DNA of 64,000 nucleotides from Cordilura impudica (GCA_963682025.1 OY821521.1:57879408-57943407); one strand, 5' to 3'. Positions 23,266-34,933 are shown, counted from the stretch's first letter. Translations and numbers: made by a program. Notes: generated by a model from the letters alone, not told the origin.

Positions 23266-24124
23266 AACAAAATTGTCAAAAACCAAAAATTTTTTGTGCC
23301 TTTTTATTACCTTTTTAACATTCAAAACACTCCCCATCAAGAAAAATATCATACAATTTGTTATAGGACCTTTTCGCTATTTAAGATCAATGTGAGACTC
23401 ACTAAGGGTTAAATAGGGTGAGAGTCCGGTGATAGTCCTAGCTCAGATCATATAAGGTGTATCGCTTTCCACCCTTCGCGCTATATCGTACAAAAATTGA
23501 TAGGAAATTTAATTTTCTACAGGTTTCATAATAACATCAAAAGTCGTTTTCGAGACACGAAACGAGTTGTTCATAAAAAACTAATCTTTGTGATCATCTA
23601 GGTCTGACGCCGACGATTTTTGATGAAAAAAATTTGACCTACCCTAATAGCTATAGTATAGTTTTGCGTATTTCTAAGAGTACAGGAGTAAAAACTATTT
23701 TGATGCAGTTTTTTATAATTTAAAAATAAAAGGAAATGGTTTAGTAGCTACACTTGCTGTCCTTTATGAAAAAATATATACAAAAACAAAAACTCAGAAC
23801 ATCTGACAATAAAGTGAAGTAAGAGCCCTTATGTAAGTAGTAAACAGTACAAAAACTGTATATAGTAAAATAGTTGATGTTTGAGGTTTATTAAATATTC
23901 TCTTGTTTTTGATTTAGTTTGTCACTTTTTCGCACAACAAAAAAGATAAACTCACTTAACTTTATTTGTAAGATTAAGTTTTAATCTGTAAGATTTACTT
24001 ACATGTACGGTGAGAAAGATTATTATTAAATCTTTGAACTTAATATTAGATCCGACAATAGCATAAATAACTTATGTAAACACAGGATTATTTGTCTAAC
24101 TACCTGGCTGCATCTATTAATTAC
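23266..24124. other. Unassigned AT-rich DNA
   Basis: No gene or shared repeat recognised in about 0.86 kb between the zinc-ribbon fragment and the next transposon. Confidence 0.45.
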
Positions 24125-25272
24125 AGGGTGGCGAATAAGTAATGTTATGATTTAATTAGTGTTAGATTCATTTTTGTTTACGTATTTTTAGTATTTTTTT
24201 TTTTTTTCAGTAAACTTTGAAAATTTATGATGAAAAGACTCAGCACAGAAGAAACAATAAAAGTTGTTCAATTTTATTTTGAAAGAAGGCATTCGATTAT
24301 TTAGACACTAAGATCATATTGAAATTTCTTTCATGTTCGAAATGCACCTAGCAGTCCAACAGTCTGTGATTTTCCGCATGCTAAAAGAACCCATGCAGTT
24401 CGAAATGATGTGAACATTGTTCGGATGCCAGCCAGTATTGAGGAAAATCCCGAAACTTCCACCAGGCAACGTTGGTGATGTCTAAGCGGCCTTTGCAAAG
24501 AATTTTACATAATATACACCTTTTTGTATAAAGATTCAATTGGTGCAAGAGTTAGAAAAAAAGAATGCAAAAAATACGCATTCAATATATTCTTCTTTCT
24601 CTGAATTGTGCCTGGAGAACAACTCATAATGAGCGATGAGGCTCATTTTCAACTGGACCCACCAAGATGCACAGTATGGTGTGGAGTATCTTCAGAAACG
24701 ATCATTGAGCCATATTTTTTCGAAAACTAAAACAAGTTGCGGTTAATGTGAATGGCATTCTATACCGGGCAGTGAATGAAAACTTTTTAAGGCCAGAGAT
24801 AGAGAACAATCCAGAACTTTGGTTCGAACAAGATGGAATCACAGCTCATACTGCTAATACAACTATAGCTCACTTGCGCGTTATTTCTGGCGATCGAATA
24901 AAATCGCGTTTTTCTGATTTTAACTAGCCACTGCGTTCGAATGATTAATCGGCTCTCCGTTATTATCTTTGGGGCTACTTTAGAGCTAAGGTGTATGCCA
25001 ATAGGCCAAGACCCATCCAACAACGTTAGGTCAATATCCGAGAAGAAGTGGAGATGCTGAGACCTGAAATTCTTAGTAAAGTTATGAGAAATGCTCTGGA
25101 AAGAGCACATCAAGTCAAAGCAAACAATGGACATCATTATTAGGTATTATCTGCAGAACATAATATGAACATATTTCCAAACTATAGTCTAAATTTTAAT
25201 AGATGCCAACGTTAAATAAAATCCGAAGGAAAGAAATTATTCATTATATAAATCATAACGTTGCTTATGCGA
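24125..25272 (+). pseudogene. Tc1/mariner-superfamily element, degenerate, with decayed inverted ends
   Basis: The ends are imperfect inverted repeats (GCGAATAAGTAATGTTATGA near 24131 against AATCATAACGTTGCTTATGC near 25251). The transposase begins at 24227 (MMKRLSTEETIKVVQFYFER) and is recognisable in shifting frames: SIEENPETSTRQRW, YKDSIGARV with IQLVQEL, LIMSDEAHF (first Asp), CTVWCGVSSETIIEPYFFEN, WFEQDGITAHTANTTIAHLR (second Asp) and LWGYFRAKVYANRP. It ends VKANNGHHY at 25140. The WPPR-x-DLxPxD block with the third Asp is degraded. Stops and frameshifts throughout. Confidence 0.85.
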
Positions 25273-25744
25273 CAAATATTTATTCAGTCTAAATATTTAT
25301 TCAGGCTTTGGTGTCATTGACTATTGTCTTAGATTTAACACTAGAAACACCGGTCATTTAGACAGTTTTGAAACCTTCCATTGAAAACAGCAATTTATTG
25401 CTTAAACTTTTTTGTTTCGATAGGCTGCAATAATTTATTTAGGAATATTAAGGGCAACATTTTTTTTAGCGCTTTACTGTGCTTTATTTTGTGAGCAAAA
25501 TGTTGTCAGTGTCAGTTATGCTGAAACCAATCCATATGATAGTTTTTATATCATTCTAATTTAAATGTAAAGGGTTATGATACTTCATTAGAAAAAAAAC
25601 ACAAAATAATATCTAATAACAATTACAATAACAAGTCAGAGTGTTAAATTTGACTGTGCTGAATCTTTGATACCCTACACTCGTATTCTAAACGCAACAC
25701 TATAACAAACTAACAACACTAAGCACAAAAAAGTTAGATATACA
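25273..25744. other. Unassigned AT-rich DNA
   Basis: Nothing recognised before the start of the segmental duplication. Confidence 0.45.
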
Positions 25745-25959
25745 ATTGTAATGGCTACATTTTTTACAATGACTATTAAAGATTTTAATATAATTAAAAA
25801 TAGTTTTAGGTATTTTCGTGCTATTTGAATTGGAAGCAATTATTTAGTGCAATGAGCACAAATGTATATGTTATATAATTTAATTTTTGTTTGTTGGCAC
25901 ATTTATATATATTTTTTCACTATTTCTAGTATTTTATTTGAAATTTAATCCGAGTATCT

Positions 25960-26205
25960 TTATATCTTCGTCATCATGCCTCACTTGTTCGGTCGACAGG
26001 CTCCAAATTCAAAACCAAACTGCTGAAGATTATGGCGAGCATTTCGCCGTTTTTAAATGACAGAAAGACAGACGTACATATCCCGATCGACTTATCCTTT
26101 TGTAAGGGTCAAGAATATATATAGTTTATGGGTTCTGCGGTATTTATTTCGATGAGTTACAAGCAGACTGACAAACTGGTAGATAACAATAATGTTCCTA
26201 ATTGT
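25960..26205 (+). mobile_element. Mini-me-like fragment
   Basis: Contains CAGAAAGACAGACGTACATA, TAAGGGTCAAGAATATATAT and GGGTTCTGCGG-like sequence typical of the more diverged mini-me-like copies. Copy B of the duplication lacks most of it at about 32775, apart from an ACAAACTGGTATATAC remnant. Confidence 0.45.
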
Positions 26206-26280
26206 TTTTTTTTTTTACTGATCCACTACTGAATTGAATACAGCGTGAAATGTAGTAATTAATTATTCTGTAGCATATAT

Positions 26281-26675
26281 CGCACCTGTACCTCTAAAGT
26301 GAGTTAAATCAAAATTTACAAATTTTCAGTAGAGGCAAAAACGGGTTTTTTAAAATATTTACTATAAAATTTTTAAATGGTTGTTTCATTGTAAAGAATT
26401 GCGAATAATAAGTATACAACAGTAATTGTTTTTGCGATTTTTCCAGTGATCATCAAAAATAAGAAGTTTTTTGGGTGCAACTCAAAATATGTCTTTTTAG
26501 TGGATTCTAAAACAACTACTCTTATAACACAAAGAGGGTTACAACTGTATTTTTTTTTTCGAAAGACTAGGAAAATCGATGTACAGTGGATATATATGAC
26601 CACTGTGTATCGTTTTCTTGCAAAAAGCGAAAATTGAAAAATTTTGAGTTGACTCATTTTAGAGGTACAGGTGCG
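26281..26675. mobile_element. 395-bp MITE, CGCACCTGTACC ends, ATAT target duplication
   Basis: Inverted ends begin CGCACCTGTACCTCTAAA and stay similar for about 37 bases. Copy B of the segmental duplication has the empty site near 32927-32934 (CATATATCGTAA), against CATATAT, element, ATATCGTAA here, giving a 4-base ATAT duplication. Two overlapping frames (26373-26690 minus, 26446-26637 plus) span it but match nothing recognised. Superfamily not assigned. Confidence 0.8.
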
Positions 26676-27011
26676 ATATCGTAAAAGCAACTAAATTTAT
26701 TTATATTATTTTAACTGTTTTGGTAGAATATCAACTACACCTAGTGTTAACTAAACAAAACAATTCGCTTTTTTTAGAGTAGATTTCTAATCGAAATTTC
26801 GTCATACATATAATGATGATGATACATTCCCAAATATGGCCTATTAGTTTAGAAATTTTGTTGGTTCTTTGATCTACGATTTTTGTGCATTGAATTGATC
26901 ACATCTAAAGTGATAAACCAAGTATCTAATGTGCATTAATTATATTTCTTATATAATAAAACTTCAATATTTTAGAGACCCATAACTTAAAATATTAGCT
27001 ATTTATATATA
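26676..27011. other. Unassigned AT-rich DNA
   Basis: Part of copy A with no counterpart found in copy B and no recognised content. Confidence 0.4.
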
Positions 27012-27366
27012 CTAGCACATTCCAGCCCTCGAAATTCGAGCGCAAATTCTAGCAAATTTCATGCTTTCATTAAATAAAGACCCTAAAAGTATGCTAATCA
27101 ATTGTAGCCAATTCACAAATCAACACAAAAAAAAACTCATTTTTATTACAAACTCATTAACAAATTAAACTAAACACAAACATAGCATTTGTAATTTTAT
27201 GTATGCAATTTACTCAAAATAAAGGAAAAATTTTAAAAATCTGTAAATCTGCAAATTGGCTTAAAAAAAATACCTTTCAAATAATATACGTTTGGTCAAA
27301 ATCGGGTTAAAACGGTAGAACAAAACATCAGTCACAAGAAATCGCCTAGTCTATTAATCTTATAGA
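27012..27366 (-). mobile_element. Non-autonomous Helitron, full length
   Basis: On the minus strand it starts TCTATAAGATTAATAGAC and ends with the hairpin CTCGAATTTCGAG, a spacer and CTAG before T. Inserted next to a TATATAT run. Non-coding. Confidence 0.85.
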
Positions 27367-27716
27367 TATATAATTTTTTTTTTTTTTTTAGAAAAATATG
27401 TAGGAGAACTGATCCATGTATACAATTTTGATCCTTTTCTTTCAGAAAATGCTTTTTATAATTTCGATTTTAATTTTTTCGAGAAGGGAAAAAAGGTTTA
27501 TTTTTTCGAACTTAAATTAAATTATTTTTTTTTTTTTTATCAGAAATAAAAGTTATTTTTTTCATTTTTGATTTTTATGTTTTCAAGCAGAAAATAACAG
27601 CTATTTTTTAATTTTTTTTTTCGAGAATATATAAAAAATCAACCACTGGCAAAAATTGAGAGAATTGTGAGAAAAAATCAACTGAAAAATTTGCGGACAT
27701 TAAATATTAATGCTAA

Positions 27717-28066
27717 CTAGCAGATTCCAGCACTTGAAATTCGAGCGCAAATTCTAGGAAACTTAATTTTTTCATTTAATAAAGACCCTAAAGGTATACT
27801 TCACAATTCAACGCATTTTAAATGAAGAAAACAAACTCAACACATTAACACAAACACATTAACAAATTTAATAAACACACACATAGCACTGTACAATTTT
27901 ATGTATGTATTAGTAGCAACTTTGAACGGTCATAACTACAAAAAAATATTCCAGACGATGAAAATCTGTAAATCTGGGTAACAGCTAAAAAGAAATACCT
28001 TGTCAAAATCGGGGTTAAACTGTGAAACTTACATCGGTAACAAAAAATCGCCTAGCCTATTGATGT
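27717..28066 (-). mobile_element. Non-autonomous Helitron with unusual flanks
   Basis: The minus-strand 3' end is canonical (hairpin, spacer, CTAG at 27717). The 5' end stops short at about AACATCAATAGGC instead of TCTATAATATTAATAGGC. TTAATGCTAA occurs on both sides (27707-27716 and 28066-28075). Copy B near 35225-35236 has the empty site with this sequence once (TTAATGTCAATTATAA). Confidence 0.8.
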
Positions 28067-28149
28067 TAATGCTAATTATAATTTCCAATGAACCTCACAT
28101 TTTTTAAAGAGCTTGCACACGTTTTTGGAGCACGTTTGATTTTTACATA

Positions 28150-28632
28150 CAGCGCGCTAAAAAAGTAAAAGCACATTCGGTAATCTGTGAATCAATGTTC
28201 CATAAAATTTGAACTATGCATGCAATAATTATCATGTCTTTCTGGAATTTATATTAATATGTTTTCTTTCCAAAAATAAACTTATGTATATTAAAAAGCT
28301 TCAATTAGTTACAAATACCGTTATTAAAATCTATTACATCACAATATGGAGCATATTAAAGCATTCAAATTGTATAGCACAAATGCAAAAAAGTCGTTTT
28401 TTCACAAAAAGGACCGTTTTAATACAACATATTCTATTCAATTTTATTAAAAATATTAGTGATAAACAAAATGCCACTGGGAAATGTACAAAGTGAATCG
28501 AAAAAGGTCAAATTTTGCACATTGTCAGCAAATGGGGCTTCAAAAGCGAGGTTGCATTCCAAATCAGCAGAAGTCGAAAAATATTGAAAATTATAGCAAA
28601 AATTAAACCAGTGATTTAAAAAAAGTTGCATG
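28150..28632 (+). mobile_element. Tc1-like element, 3'-truncated
   Basis: Starts CAGCGCGC after TA and matches the complete element at 35311. It keeps the long left inverted repeat and the start of the transposase (KMPLGNVQS, then GQILHIVSKWGFKSEVAFQ in shifted frames). The match ends near TTGCATG at 28632, where sequence equivalent to 37492 follows. A deletion therefore removed the right part of the element and its neighbour. Confidence 0.8.
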
Positions 28633-28995
28633 AAAGAAACTATCAAGATCACTTACCTATACGCCGTCACAACAACAAACTCTTCCGAAAACAAATACAC
28701 ATAGTCAACTCCTTTACTTTTATAATATAAATGATTGAAACATTTTTCAGTTGACTATTTTATAAAATATTTTACAATTAAACTAAAACTATTTTTTTTT
28801 TCATTGTTTAAAAAACAATTAGAATAACACTTTTGCTAAAACTCGACCGAATTCTAGAAAAATCCCACGAAAATTAAATAAAACAAAAAGAAGATGTCAA
28901 TATGTTAAATGTCAATTAATGAGTGGAGAATTTTTGAGAGAGTAATAAGAAATCTGAGTATTTCAACAAAAGGAACGATAAATCATAGTTACCTT

Positions 28996-30378
28996 TAATG
29001 TTGCCAATTTAGCTATTTTCCGGTCAAATCTAGCTTTTTTAAAGTCAGTTAGCTAGAAAAAATATGGTTTAGCTCTTAGCGGGAAATCTAGCGATTTTTT
29101 TTTTTTACAAAATGGCTTCATTGTGAACATTGATAAACAGCTTATAATTCGCCAAGTTTGTTTTTTTTAGTATTTTTTTCTGTAAAAACAACTAAGTGAG
29201 ACTCGAATAACGGTATTTATATTAAAAAAAAGTCATATGAAAATGCGATTCAAAGTTATTTTGCGTTAAGCTTTTGGGATTTCATATACATAAAAAAATA
29301 CATATAAAGTTAAATTAATTTTTTTTAATAAAATCTTGAGTTTTATATTGGTAAGTATATTAAATTTGTATGTTTATATTATTTTGAAATACTTTTTAAA
29401 CATATTTTAAGGTAATGGGGTCAAAATACCTTCAAAAATTTCGCGCAGAATGGCTAAACCATGAAAAACAACAAAAATCATGAACAACAAATGTTGCTGC
29501 AATTATGAAGTTCCAGAAATGGCATTAAAGAACATAGGCACCAATTCTGCCTACGAAAATACCAATACTGAAGATTGGCTACAAATTTTTAGTTAAAAAA
29601 CTTAACATTTTTGAATCTTTTTATTAAATGTATTATTACCCTATCAAAAAAAATGTGTGTTACTTTTCGAATTATATATAATTATATCCGAAAAATGAGA
29701 ACATATAACTCATCATAAATATAAGGTATAATTGGATACAATTATAAATAATTTTATAAAATTAGATCAAATTTGATGGAATTATATATTGTTTGATATA
29801 TATTTATCCGAATTTTGTCCTTATCCAAATGTATCAAATTATTTCTAATGCAATACATTTATATCCAACTAGATACAATTGTATATAATATGTTTTATAT
29901 TATATTGTATTACATAAAGTGATATTATTACATGTTTAAGATACAATGATATGTAATTTTATAGAACTTGATATATATATTTTGCAATATATAGTTATAA
30001 GCAGTTATATTAAGTCATATAACTTTACTTTTTTGCTTGGGTAGTTATTTTATTTTGGTTATACGTATATTTTCAGGAATGTGCTCAACACATTGTTTTG
30101 TTAATAAAATATGTTAAAAACATAAAACTTAAAGGTTTTGTTAAGATTATAACGTTTATTTTTCAAAATTTAACGATTTATCGCTAAATTTTCAAAAAAA
30201 ATTTAATAAGTTCGAAAAATTTAGCTATTTTTTTTATAATTTTTAGATAGAATATGAAATGTCAAAAAAAATTAGCGATTAATAGCTAAATTTTCGAATT
30301 TTTTAAAAGTTTAGCTTTTTTCTAGCGATTTTCCAGTCCGATTTAACGATATTTTTTGGAAAAAAGTTGGCAACAGTG
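28996..30378 (+). mobile_element. hAT element, 1383 bp, with 8-bp target duplication
   Basis: The ends are TAATGTTGCCAA and, on the other strand, CACTGTTGCCAA. The flanking 8-base repeat GTTACCTT lies at 28988-28995 and 30379-30386. Copy B of the segmental duplication carries the uninterrupted site (AGTTATCTTGGTAC near 37829). An internal stretch near 29428-29480 reads KYLQKFRAEWLNHEKQQ, like the start of a hAT transposase BED region; the rest of the gene is absent. The interior is rich in short ATTATAT-type repeats. Non-autonomous, cut-and-paste. Confidence 0.88.
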
Positions 30379-30420
30379 GTTACCTTGGTACTAACACAAT
30401 CTAGAAAAGTTAAAAAAGTG

Positions 30421-30436
30421 TAAGAGAGAGAAAGAG

Positions 30437-30468
<32 letters not shown>

Positions 30469-30472
30469 TTAG
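30421..30472. repeat. (GA)n/(GATA) microsatellite
   Basis: About 50 bases of GAGA with AGAT interruptions. The shorter counterpart in copy B lies near 37873-37900. Confidence 0.9.
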
Positions 30473-30582
30473 AAAAATAATAGGTGAGTATTGCATACTC
30501 TTAAAACTTTACAGAATAAATGATTATGCAAAATGTCGCAGAAAGAGGTTCTGTTCCATTAAAGGCCACTAAATTAAAGAAA

Positions 30583-31377
30583 AATAAGTAAGAAAATTAT
30601 AGTCGGTCTAGACCGGCTATACGATACCCTATACCATGCGCATAGAGGCCCTATCACTCAGGCCCAACTAACTGGATATAGAAAATAAGCATAAACCAAA
30701 TTTGAGTGGGATTTTTAATAATTTTTTTGGCTGCAGATAGGAAAAAGTTCATATCGGAAGCTATATCTATATGGGGACTAGACCCCAAAATGGACCGATC
30801 CTGACAATGTTTGGTAAGGTCTCTTGTATTTTGCAAAAATATATACAAACAAAATTTGAGAAGAATCAGTGCAATATTTTTGTTTTTTGATAGATTTAAG
30901 TGAAGATCGGGAAGCAGCTCTATATGGGGCCTATGACTAAGAGTTGTCCCATAGGGATCATATTTGGACTACTGATTAATGGATGTAATAAACACATACA
31001 AACCCAATTGGACTAAGATTTATATAATAATTTGGATCTTATGGCAATTTACGTCGATTTCATAGGGGTCATTTGTATGGGGGCTAGGTCTGAAGATGGA
31101 CCGATTCTCACTAATTTCAATAGCGTTCATCCTATGGCCGATAAAAGCTTATACACCAAATTTCATCCAAGTATTTTCATATTTGCGACCTGCAGTTTGA
31201 TTACAAGCTTTACATGGACACACAGACGGACGGACGGACATCGTTAAATCGAATCAGATAGTGATTCTGATTCGATCGGTATAATTAAAGATGGGTCTAG
31301 GTCAAATATTTTTGGTAGTTACAAATAGCAGCACAAAATCATTATTCCCAAACCACATAGTGGTATAGGGTATAAAA
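30583..31377 (+). mobile_element. Mini-me-like element, first of a tandem pair
   Basis: Begins AAGTAAGAAAATTATAGTCGG with a TCTAGACCG palindrome and ACGATACCCTATACC, and ends CCACATAGTGGTATAGGG followed by TATAAAA. It carries CACAGACGGACGGACGGACA, the (GTCY)n proto-microsatellite of dipteran mini-me elements, near 31218. About 795 bases. Small frames on both strands (30654-30848, 31032-31247) recur in other copies but differ in length and are not coding. Confidence 0.85.
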
Positions 31378-31378
31378 A

Positions 31379-32156
31379 ACAAGTAAGAAAATTATAGTCG
31401 GTCTAGACCTACTATACGATACCCTATACCATGTCCTAACTCTCAGACCCAACTAACTGGACATACAAAATAAGCAAACACCAAATTTGAGTCTGATTTT
31501 TATTAATTTTTTTGGCTGCAGATATGAAAAAGTGCATATCGGATGTTATATCTATATGGGGACTAGGTCCGAAAATGGACCGATCCTGATCATGTTTGGT
31601 AAAGTCTCTTGTATTTTGCAAAAATATATACAAACAAAATCTGAGAAGAATCAGTGCAATATTTTTGTTTTTTAATAGATTTAAGTGAAGATCGGGAAGC
31701 AGCTCTATATGGGGCCAAAGGGATCATTTTTGGACTATTCATTAATGGACGTAAAGAACGCATACAAAACCCAATTTGAGTAAGATCTATATGACAATTT
31801 GGATCTTATGGCAATTTATGTCGATTTCATAGGGGTAATTTGTATGGGGGATAGGTCTGAACATGAACCGATTCTCACCAATTTCAATAGCTTTCATCCC
31901 ATGGCCGATAGAAGCTTATTTACCAAATTTCATCAAAATATATTCATATTTGCGACCTGCAGTTTGATTACAAGCTTTACATGGACACACAGACGGACGG
32001 ACGGACGGACGGACGGACATTGTTAAATCAACTCAGAAAGTGATTCTGATTCGATCGGTATAATTAAAGATGGGTCTAGGTCAAATATTTTTGGTTGTTA
32101 CAAACAGCAGCACAAAGTCATTATACCCAAACCACATAGTGGTATAGGGTATAAAA
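31379..32156 (+). mobile_element. Mini-me-like element, second of a tandem pair
   Basis: Same structure and orientation as the preceding copy and directly adjoining it, with a longer GGAC run (five units near 31993). It ends GGTATAGGGTATAAAAA. The pair lies precisely between copies A and B of the segmental duplication. Confidence 0.85.
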
Positions 32157-32330
32157 AGTCTAAATATAAAATTATAATGGGTAGATTTTTTACAATGACT
32201 ATTAAAGATTTTAATATAATTAAAAATTTTTATTTTCGTGTTTCTTTAATTGAAAGCAATTATTTAGTGCAATGAGCATAAATGTATATGTATAAAATTA
32301 AAATTTTGTTTGTTGACATATTTATATATA

Positions 32331-32730
32331 CTAGCAGATTCCAGCGCTCGAAATTCGAGTGCAAGTTCTAGGAAACTTTATTTTTCAACTTCAGCCAATT
32401 CATAATTCAACACTTCTTTTGTTTATGTCCAAAATACATAATTTTTCAATTCAACACAATTATTATTGTGAATAGAGAAAACAAACTATTTTTTTACAAA
32501 AACATTAACAAATTAAATAAACACACACATAGTATTGTATAATTTTATGTATGTGTTAGTAGCAACTTTAAATTCAAATTATTCAAAATAAAGGAAAAAA
32601 TTAAAAAATCTGTAAGTCTGGTGAAGAGCTAAATACCCTTCAAATGATAACTTTTTTTTGTCAAAATCGGTTATTAATCGAAGCCTTAAAATCGGTCACA
32701 AGAAATGTCCTTGCCTATTGATATTATAGA
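32331..32730 (-). mobile_element. Non-autonomous Helitron with empty-site proof
   Basis: The minus-strand 5' end is TCTATAATATCAATAGGC and the 3' end is hairpin, spacer, CTAG. The homologous site in copy A near 25905-25920 (TTTATATATATTTTTTCAC) is empty. Comparison puts the insertion between A and T with no target duplication, as Helitrons do. Confidence 0.9.
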
Positions 32731-33173
32731 TCTTTCACTGTTTCTAGATTTTTATATGAAATTTTATCGGAGTATCTTTACAAACTGGTATATACACTCT
32801 GCGCAGTGGTGTGAAGCGTTTAATAACATTAATAACAATAATGTTATTAATTGTCTTTTTTTTACTGATACACTACTGAATAGAATACAGCGTGAAATGT
32901 AGTAAATCATTATTCTATTCTGTAGCATATATCGTAATAGGAATTAAATTAATCGATATTAGGTTTGTCCCACCGAAATCTTGAATTAAATTTCAAGTAA
33001 AGTTCAAGCAGAGAGAAAAGTAGAAAACATTCACACGTACACGATAAAAGTTGAAGTTGCGGTGGGACGACTTTGAGGGAACACTGCAAGTTAAAAGCTG
33101 ACAAACGTCAAACTATTTGGGCGCAATTGTTTTTATTAAATTTCAGTTGCGCTTGGAAAAAATATTTAATGTG

Positions 33174-33450
33174 ATGGAAGATAATACAATTTCTAAAAAT
33201 TGTTTTCCAGAAACACATCAAAGATAAGAAGAAGGTAAAATAATTAATTTTATTTAATTTTATAGTTATATTGTTAATTGATACACACATTTTCTTAGAC
33301 GACTATTTTGCCCGAAATTATGCGCAGAGCATAACAAAGAACGTTCAGCTAGTTTTCAGGAAAAGGTGGGAAAAACTACTAAAATCAATTAATTGCCAAA
33401 AGTGTGGAAGATATTGGGCGAACTTACTCTCTGTCCAAGTAGTAAGTAAG
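33174..33450 (+). other. Weak candidate for a spliced coding fragment
   Basis: A 64-base segment at 33235-33298 has GTAAAA at its start and TTTCTTAG at its end, like a small fly intron. The downstream frame reads DYFARNYAQSITKNVQLVFR, then KRWEKLLKSIN, faintly like a Myb/SANT-type domain with spaced tryptophans. However, the upstream ATG at 33174 meets a stop before the donor site. Inverted GTCCCACCG (32969) and CGGTGGGAC (33059) upstream suggest a decayed transposon end. Low confidence. Confidence 0.15.
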
Positions 33451-33470
33451 TAAGTAAGTAAGTAAGTAAA
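33442..33470. repeat. (AGTA)n microsatellite
   Basis: About seven AGTA units. Confidence 0.9.
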
Positions 33471-34160
33471 TTCAGACGCTTGGGGAGCCAATATATAAAA
33501 AAATGATTTTAAACAACAAATCAACAGCCAGATTATTCAAAATTTTCAAATGTTTAGCATGAAAGACTTGCACAATTGGTTATTATATTTTAAGCGTCAC
33601 ATATAAAAATTTTGATTTTTTTTTTAATAAATTGTCTTTTATTAGCTTGGGGTTATATGTGACCCCAGGTAAAAAGGGATAATGGGATCGTATATTTTTT
33701 TCCAAAACTTTAGGCTACTAAGATAAAATGTACATTTAGAAGTAGAAAAGTGATAAATTTTTGATACAAGGTATTAAGGGTACATATATTTAACAAAACT
33801 TTAAAGTGCCAAATCCAGTTTTTTAAATTTTGTTTATGAAAATTTTTTAAAACTTAAAAAAGGAGTTTACAAAATTTTATCAAAAAAATTTTCTTTTTTT
33901 GCATAGGTTGGTGGTAATAAAACTATACTTCATATCAAAAATTATGGCTTTAATCGATTTGTTAAAGTTGAAAAAATGTTCATCACATTTCATGACCTAG
34001 AGTTTTTTGGCGCAAAAGTGGTCTGGGGCATTTGTTATTTCTGGGCGAGTTTTTATTCGATTTCGAAGTCATATAGCTTTTCGAAAAGATAATTTAGAAC
34101 TGATATCGATTATAACAACTTGTCGAAAAAATTAAACTATTGAACGAAATTTTCGAAAAA
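33471..34160. other. Unassigned AT-rich DNA
   Basis: No recognised feature. It contains a short GGGGTTATATGTGACCCC hairpin near 33650. Confidence 0.4.
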
Positions 34161-34648
34161 CTAGTCATTTATTGTTCGGTTTAAGATCATGGGCAATACA
34201 TAACAATAACATACAACACATGAGGTACAATGCATTTGTGTAATCTGTTAAGATTTCACATGCCATAACTGTTCCATCTAGAGGACAATGGCAAAAACAA
34301 AGAGCTGTTCACATTACAAGACTTGTAATTGATCTGGCTATGTTAATGTAGAGAAAGCTAAAAATTAGAAAAGCTCAGCTTGTTCATACAAACTCTCGTA
34401 TATAAAAAAGAAAAACATTTCTCATGTTCTTTTCTTTCAAATGTTGAGTTAAATAGTTGATTAAGCATGAGTTGAAGTAAGAGGCAGAAGGATGCTGACG
34501 ATGAACAAGTCGCTTTGTTCGAGAGTAGCTACTCCATCTAGCGCTGTCTTCAATTTTTTCTAATATTTCTCTTACATTACAAAAATTATTATCTTTCTTT
34601 CATTAGAAAAATATATTCATGATCTTAAACCGAACAATAAATGACTAG
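34161..34648. mobile_element. 488-bp MITE with perfect 31-base inverted ends
   Basis: The first 31 bases (34161-34191, starting CTAGTCATTTATTGTTCGG) and the last 31 (34618-34648) are exact reverse complements. No open frame of note. The outermost CTAG at each end may itself be a target duplication, or the element may be flanked by TA. CAATACATAACAATAACAT occurs inside the left end (34194) and again outside the right end (34669). Perfect ends suggest recent movement. Confidence 0.85.
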
Positions 34649-34862
34649 TTATTCCAATACAGATCAACAATACATAACAATAACATTTTCGAAAAATCTG
34701 AAAAAAATTAACATTTTCCCCACTTGAAATTTTCAATCGCGTTGAGGCACCTCTAAATTTTTTTTTTTTGTTGATTGACCCAAAACTTTGTACTTCTCAG
34801 TTTTTTTTTTTTTGCTATGCGCATATTTCTAGGTGATGAGACCGATAGTTTGAGTACTTTTT

Positions 34863-34865
34863 TTA

Positions 34866-34933
<68 letters not shown>

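Larger units (their letters stand above)
25745..30590. repeat. Segmental duplication, copy A
   Basis: Blocks here recur in the same order and orientation at 32160-38000: 25745-26280 matches 32160-32935 (AGATTTTAATATAATTAAAA; CAATTATTTAGTGCAATGAG), 27395-28632 matches 34960-35800, and 28630-30590 matches 37492-38000. Insertions and deletions unique to each copy account for the length differences. Copy A uniquely holds a MITE, two Helitrons and a hAT element. Confidence 0.85.

Noticed and set aside
30654..32026. Small frames that recur in several places (MDLMAIYVDFIGVICMGARS-like and MYIFLQNTRD-like)
   Set aside because: They lie in mini-me-like repeats, occur on both strands of the same element and differ in length between copies, so they are not genes.
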